A DNA stretch of 9,235 bases from Phycisphaerales bacterium UBA2218 (lineage in GTDB: Bacteria; Planctomycetota; Phycisphaerae; Sedimentisphaerales; Anaerobacaceae), in NCBI GenBank assembly GCA_002327785.1, contig DCUI01000315.1, forward strand, positions 1 through 9,235. Direction: 5' to 3'. Below the pieces are notes generated by a model. That model saw nothing but the letters and a program-made list of their open reading frames with translations, did no database searches and had not been told where the DNA came from. Every line of letters begins with the position of its first letter. Position 1 is the first letter of the stretch. Both the position numbers and the translations under genes were made by a program. Of the stretch, positions 7,332-9,235 are shown in pieces.

Positions 7332-7773
7332 GCCGCTCAATCGCGCAGCGGGCGATCTCATCGTGGTCGAAAGCCATCTGCGGCAGGTTCTTGATGTCGA
7401 ACCACTGGACGCGTTCTGCGTCGTCGGCTGCTCGAATCCGGTCCCAACCCTCCTCCACAATGCCGAAGTAAACAACGGTGATCGTTCGGCCTCGCGGATC
7501 CCGGCCGGGCCGGCCGAAGGCGCCAAGCTGCTCCAAGGAGATGCCTTTCAGTCCGGTCTCCTCCCCGAGTTCGCGGGCTGCCGCGTCGGGCAGGTCCTCG
7601 TCGGTCTCGACGAACCCGCCGGGCAGGGCCCAACAGCCTTTGTAGGGATCGATCTTCCGCCGGATGAGCAGGAGATTGGGCCTGCCGTCCAAGAACGCGA
7701 ACACCGCCGCATCCGCCGTGACCATCGGTCGCGGCCAGTCGTAGACATATTTCCCTTGCTCCGCCACCTGCAT
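7285..7773 (-). CDS. Nudix hydrolase, ADP-ribose pyrophosphatase-like
   Basis: This 162-aa protein carries a perfect Nudix box at residues 53-75 (G-x5-E-x7-R-E-L-x-E-E-x-G-L), the Mg-binding helix that hydrolyses nucleoside diphosphates linked to another moiety. The N-terminal Y-D-W-P-R-P (11-16) and the R-P-G-R-D-P-R-G run near 88-95 after the box are features I associate with ADP-ribose pyrophosphatase-like and NrtR-related Nudix proteins. No DNA-binding domain follows, so an enzyme is more likely than a regulator. Start choice: ATG at 7773 has an AAAGGAG site 3 nt upstream; an in-frame ATG at 7809 lies inside the predicted -10 box and is less likely. The frame stays open upstream to 8451, but that part is antisense to the GT9 gene. 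The last 47 bp overlap the 3' end of the cyclotransferase-ligase gene on the other strand. Exact substrate unknown. Confidence 0.92.
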   Translation of the reverse strand: MQVAEQGKYVYDWPRPMVTADAAVFAFLDGRPNLLLIRRKIDPYKGCWALPGGFVETDEDLPDAAARELGEETGLKGISLEQLGAFGRPGRDPRGRTITVVYFGIVEEGWDRIRAADDAERVQWFDIKNLPQMAFDHDEIARCAIERLNRQSGPRLGLSPAR

Positions 7774-7807
7774 CGACTCCTTTCTGCGTCGCCGGCACTC
7801 GACCGCC

Positions 7808-7835
7808 ATTGTACGTCCCCCGAACATGACTGCAA
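7808..7835 (-). promoter_or_regulatory. Promoter for the Nudix gene
   Basis: On the minus strand TTGCAG (7835-7830) and TACAAT (7813-7808) are 16 bp apart. The -10 box matches consensus at 5 of 6 positions; the -35 is weak. Transcription would start near 7801, giving a 28-nt leader containing the AAAGGAG site, which agrees with translation from 7773. Confidence 0.5.
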
Positions 7836-7842
7836 GTGCGAA

Positions 7843-7869
7843 GGCCGGATGCGGATTGCATCGCCGGCC
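7843..7869. repeat. Interrupted inverted repeat between divergent promoters
   Basis: GGCCGGATGC (7843-7852) pairs with GCAT-CG-CCGGCC (7858-7869), a 10-bp stem with a 2-nt bulge and a 5-nt GGATT loop. It covers the -35 box proposed for the GT9 gene and lies just outside the -35 of the Nudix gene, so it could be an operator. It could equally be a chance GC palindrome. Confidence 0.35.
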
Positions 7870-7884
7870 GTCGTCGCGTAGAAT
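7856..7884 (+). promoter_or_regulatory. Promoter for the GT9 gene, possibly leaderless transcript
   Basis: TTGCAT (7856-7861) and TAGAAT (7879-7884) are 17 bp apart; the -10 box matches consensus at 5 of 6 positions. The predicted transcription start, near 7891, is only about 3 nt before ATG at 7894. No ribosome site is visible there, so the message may be leaderless. Confidence 0.45.
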
Positions 7885-7893
7885 CCCGTCCCT

Positions 7894-9006
7894 ATGCCCG
7901 AGATGTACAGGAACATCCTGCTGATCAAGCCCAGCTCGTTGGGCGATATTGTCATGGCCCTGCCTGCGTTGGCTTCGCTGCGCCGCAGTTTTCCCCAGGC
8001 GAAGATCAGTTGGCTCGTTCGCCCGGAGTTCGCCCCGATCATCGAGGAGCATCCGCACCTGGACGAAATCATCCTGTTCGACCGCAAGGCCCTCGCAAGT
8101 GCATGGCGCCATCCCGGCGCATTCGGGCAGTTGATGGACCTGATCCACCGTCTGCGTCGCGGCCGGTTCGACGCCGTGCTCGACCTGCAGGGGCTCTTTC
8201 GCACTGCCTCGTTGGCTTGGCTTTCCGGCTGCAAACGGCGTTTCGGACCGGTCTGGCGCCGAGAGGTAGCGCACTGGTTCTACACGACGAAGATTCCGCC
8301 TCGGCTCGAATGGGTCCATGTGATCGACTACTACCGCAAGCTGATCGAAGCGATGGGCGGCAGCGACCTGGGCGTGGAGTTCATCTTGCCCGAGAAGCCT
8401 GCTGCCGCCGCGTCCGCGAGAGACCTGTTGCAGCGCAGTTTGAAGTTTCAAGTTTCAAGTGTGAAGTTTCAAGCAGGAGCCGGCACTGCGGAGGGCGAAG
8501 TCTCTGACTTCGAACTTCCCTACGCAGCAATTATCCCGGGTTCCGCCCAAGTCAGCAAATGCTGGCCTGCGGATCGATTCGCCGCCCTGGCGGACCGGCT
8601 TGCTTCGGAGCATGGGTTGGCTGTTGTCGCCACTGGCGGCAAGTCGGAAAGCCCGATGATCGAGCAGATTCAACGCCTTGCGAAACACCCAATCGCCAAC
8701 CTCGCCGGCCGGACCTCGCTGCCCGAACTGGTGGAAGTGCTGCGTCATACAAGGCTCGTCGTCAGCAACGACACGGGCCCCGGGCACATCGCCGCTGCCT
8801 TGGGCAGGTCGTTGGTGATGATGTTCAGTTGGTCGAATCCGCTGCGAGTCGGTCCCTACGGCCGGCCGGAATGTGTCGTGGCCCGCGACGCTGCGAGCAG
8901 AGGCCTGGCGATCAAGAGCCGCGATCCACGGCACGCGATTCAGAACATCACGTTCGACGAGGTCTATGCCAGAGTTGTTGAGCAGCTTCGCAGAGTGAAT
9001 CTTTGA
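7894..9006 (+). CDS. GT9 heptosyltransferase-like glycosyltransferase
   Basis: This 370-aa protein is a two-Rossmann-domain GT-B enzyme of the ADP-heptose:LPS heptosyltransferase family (COG0859 type), which adds heptose or a related sugar to the lipopolysaccharide core at the inner membrane's cytoplasmic face. The N-terminal K-P-S-S-L-G-D-I (12-19) is closest to the WaaC-like subgroup. L-D-L-Q-G-L-F-R (96-103), P-G-S-A-Q with Lys222 and Trp224-Pro225, and N-D-T-G-P-G-H-I-A-A-A (292-302) complete the donor-binding and acceptor motifs. Start at 7894 lacks a ribosome site; Met4 at 7903 is an alternative. Residues about 182-208, between the two domains, are low-complexity and come from an inserted DNA repeat (8438-8518) that keeps the frame. 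The reading frame is otherwise intact, so the enzyme is probably functional. True heptose specificity is not shown; many planctomycete GT9 proteins are uncharacterised. Confidence 0.9.
   Translation: MPEMYRNILLIKPSSLGDIVMALPALASLRRSFPQAKISWLVRPEFAPIIEEHPHLDEIILFDRKALASAWRHPGAFGQLMDLIHRLRRGRFDAVLDLQGLFRTASLAWLSGCKRRFGPVWRREVAHWFYTTKIPPRLEWVHVIDYYRKLIEAMGGSDLGVEFILPEKPAAAASARDLLQRSLKFQVSSVKFQAGAGTAEGEVSDFELPYAAIIPGSAQVSKCWPADRFAALADRLASEHGLAVVATGGKSESPMIEQIQRLAKHPIANLAGRTSLPELVEVLRHTRLVVSNDTGPGHIAAALGRSLVMMFSWSNPLRVGPYGRPECVVARDAASRGLAIKSRDPRHAIQNITFDEVYARVVEQLRRVNL
8438..8518 (+). repeat. Short palindromic repeat inserted in frame in the GT9 gene
   Basis: TGAAGTTTCAAG occurs twice, 21 bp apart (8441 and 8462), and each copy contains the palindrome TTGAA-GT-TTCAA or a near copy of it. 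Downstream a perfect hairpin CGAAGTC-TCT-GACTTCG spans 8496-8512. The 21-bp period translates as a 7-residue repeat (L-K-F-Q-V-S-S then V-K-F-Q). The block lies at the linker before the C-terminal Rossmann domain, where family members normally have a short connection. It looks like a small dispersed element, not native coding sequence; the exact ends are uncertain. Confidence 0.6.
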
Positions 9007-9060
9007 CCCATGCGTTTCCCACGCCGGCCCAAGTAATTTTGTGGCTGAACGTTCGGGAGG

Positions 9061-9189
9061 CCGTTTGGAGTTCCGCCTTCAGGCGGGTTCGAGAGTCTTC
9101 CGGCGAAGCCGGCTCCTCTCCTGTAACCCTGGGAGTTGTAGAGGCTGTTCGGACTGTTTTGACCCGCGTGAACGCGGAACTCCAAACGG
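9061..9189. repeat. 129-bp inverted-repeat element with internal hairpins
   Basis: CCGTTTGGAGTTCCGC (9061-9076) and GCGGAACTCCAAACGG (9174-9189) are a perfect 16-bp inverted pair. Each end also folds alone: CCGCCT-TC-AGGCGG (9073-9086) and CCGCGT-GA-ACGCGG (9164-9177). Between them CCGGC-GAA-GCCGG (9100-9112) forms a third hairpin, flanked by GAGAG (9091-9095) and CTCTC (9116-9120). No protein is encoded and there is no long T-run after a stem, so it is more like a MITE or REP-type element than a classical terminator, although it may stop transcription from the GT9 gene. The rest of 9007-9235 shows nothing else I can support. Confidence 0.7.
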
Positions 9190-9235
9190 TGTCCTCGATC
9201 TCCACTCACCCAATTAGTACCACAGCGCGAGATAG

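Noticed and set aside
5427..7526. 699-codon minus-strand frame
   Set aside because: Antisense to the cyclotransferase-ligase gene and overlapping the Nudix gene; Arg/Leu/Gln-rich composition typical of GC-rich shadows.
7774..8451. Upstream extension of the Nudix frame, giving 388 aa
   Set aside because: It is antisense to the GT9 gene, passes through the predicted Nudix promoter and shows no domain; AAAGGAG before 7773 marks the likely start.
8441..8474. Possible CRISPR or tandem-repeat array
   Set aside because: Only two 12-bp copies with a 21-bp period and no unique spacers of regular length; better explained as a small palindromic insertion.
9061..9189. Ends of an insertion sequence
   Set aside because: Only 129 bp with no transposase frame; at most a non-autonomous element. 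It was also considered as a terminator, but no T-run follows the stems.

Overview
The window looks like chromosomal DNA of a planctomycete, most likely class Phycisphaerae (Sedimentisphaerales-like). This is inferred from three things: a secreted GLUG-repeat protein whose N-terminal module is of a type I associate with that group, a large multi-spanning membrane protein of a family common in Planctomycetota, and GC-rich coding with long shadow frames. No rRNA, tRNA, CRISPR array or transposase gene was seen. All family assignments come from motif reading, not from a database search.

Layout: (1) 1-1469, minus strand, is the 5' part of a gene for a secreted GLUG-motif surface protein; it runs off the left edge. 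(2) 1470-1881 is a divergent intergenic region with a good sigma70-type promoter for the GLUG gene and a plausible one for the plus-strand operon. (3) 1882-7331, plus strand, is a probable three-gene operon: a 907-aa GT-C-like membrane glycosyltransferase, a GT2 polyprenyl-phosphate sugar synthase-like enzyme 2 nt later, and, after 39 nt, a 646-aa fusion of an N-terminal gamma-glutamylcyclotransferase (AIG2-like) domain to a C-terminal region that reads like a glutamine-synthetase-fold carboxylate-amine ligase. (4) 7285-7773, minus strand, is a Nudix hydrolase whose 3' end overlaps the fusion gene tail-to-tail by 47 bp. (5) 7894-9006, plus strand, is a GT9 heptosyltransferase-like gene, divergent from the Nudix gene. 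It carries a short repeat inserted in frame between its two Rossmann domains. (6) 9007-9235 is non-coding and contains a 129-bp element with 16-bp perfect inverted termini and three internal hairpins.

The theme is envelope glycoconjugate assembly. The GT2 enzyme could charge a lipid phosphate with a sugar, the GT-C protein could use it on the outer face of the membrane, and the GT9 enzyme could extend a core oligosaccharide in the cytoplasm. The least explained gene is the cyclotransferase-ligase fusion, which appears to join an amide-forming domain and a gamma-glutamyl-amide-cleaving domain in one chain. It is the best candidate here for an undescribed activity.
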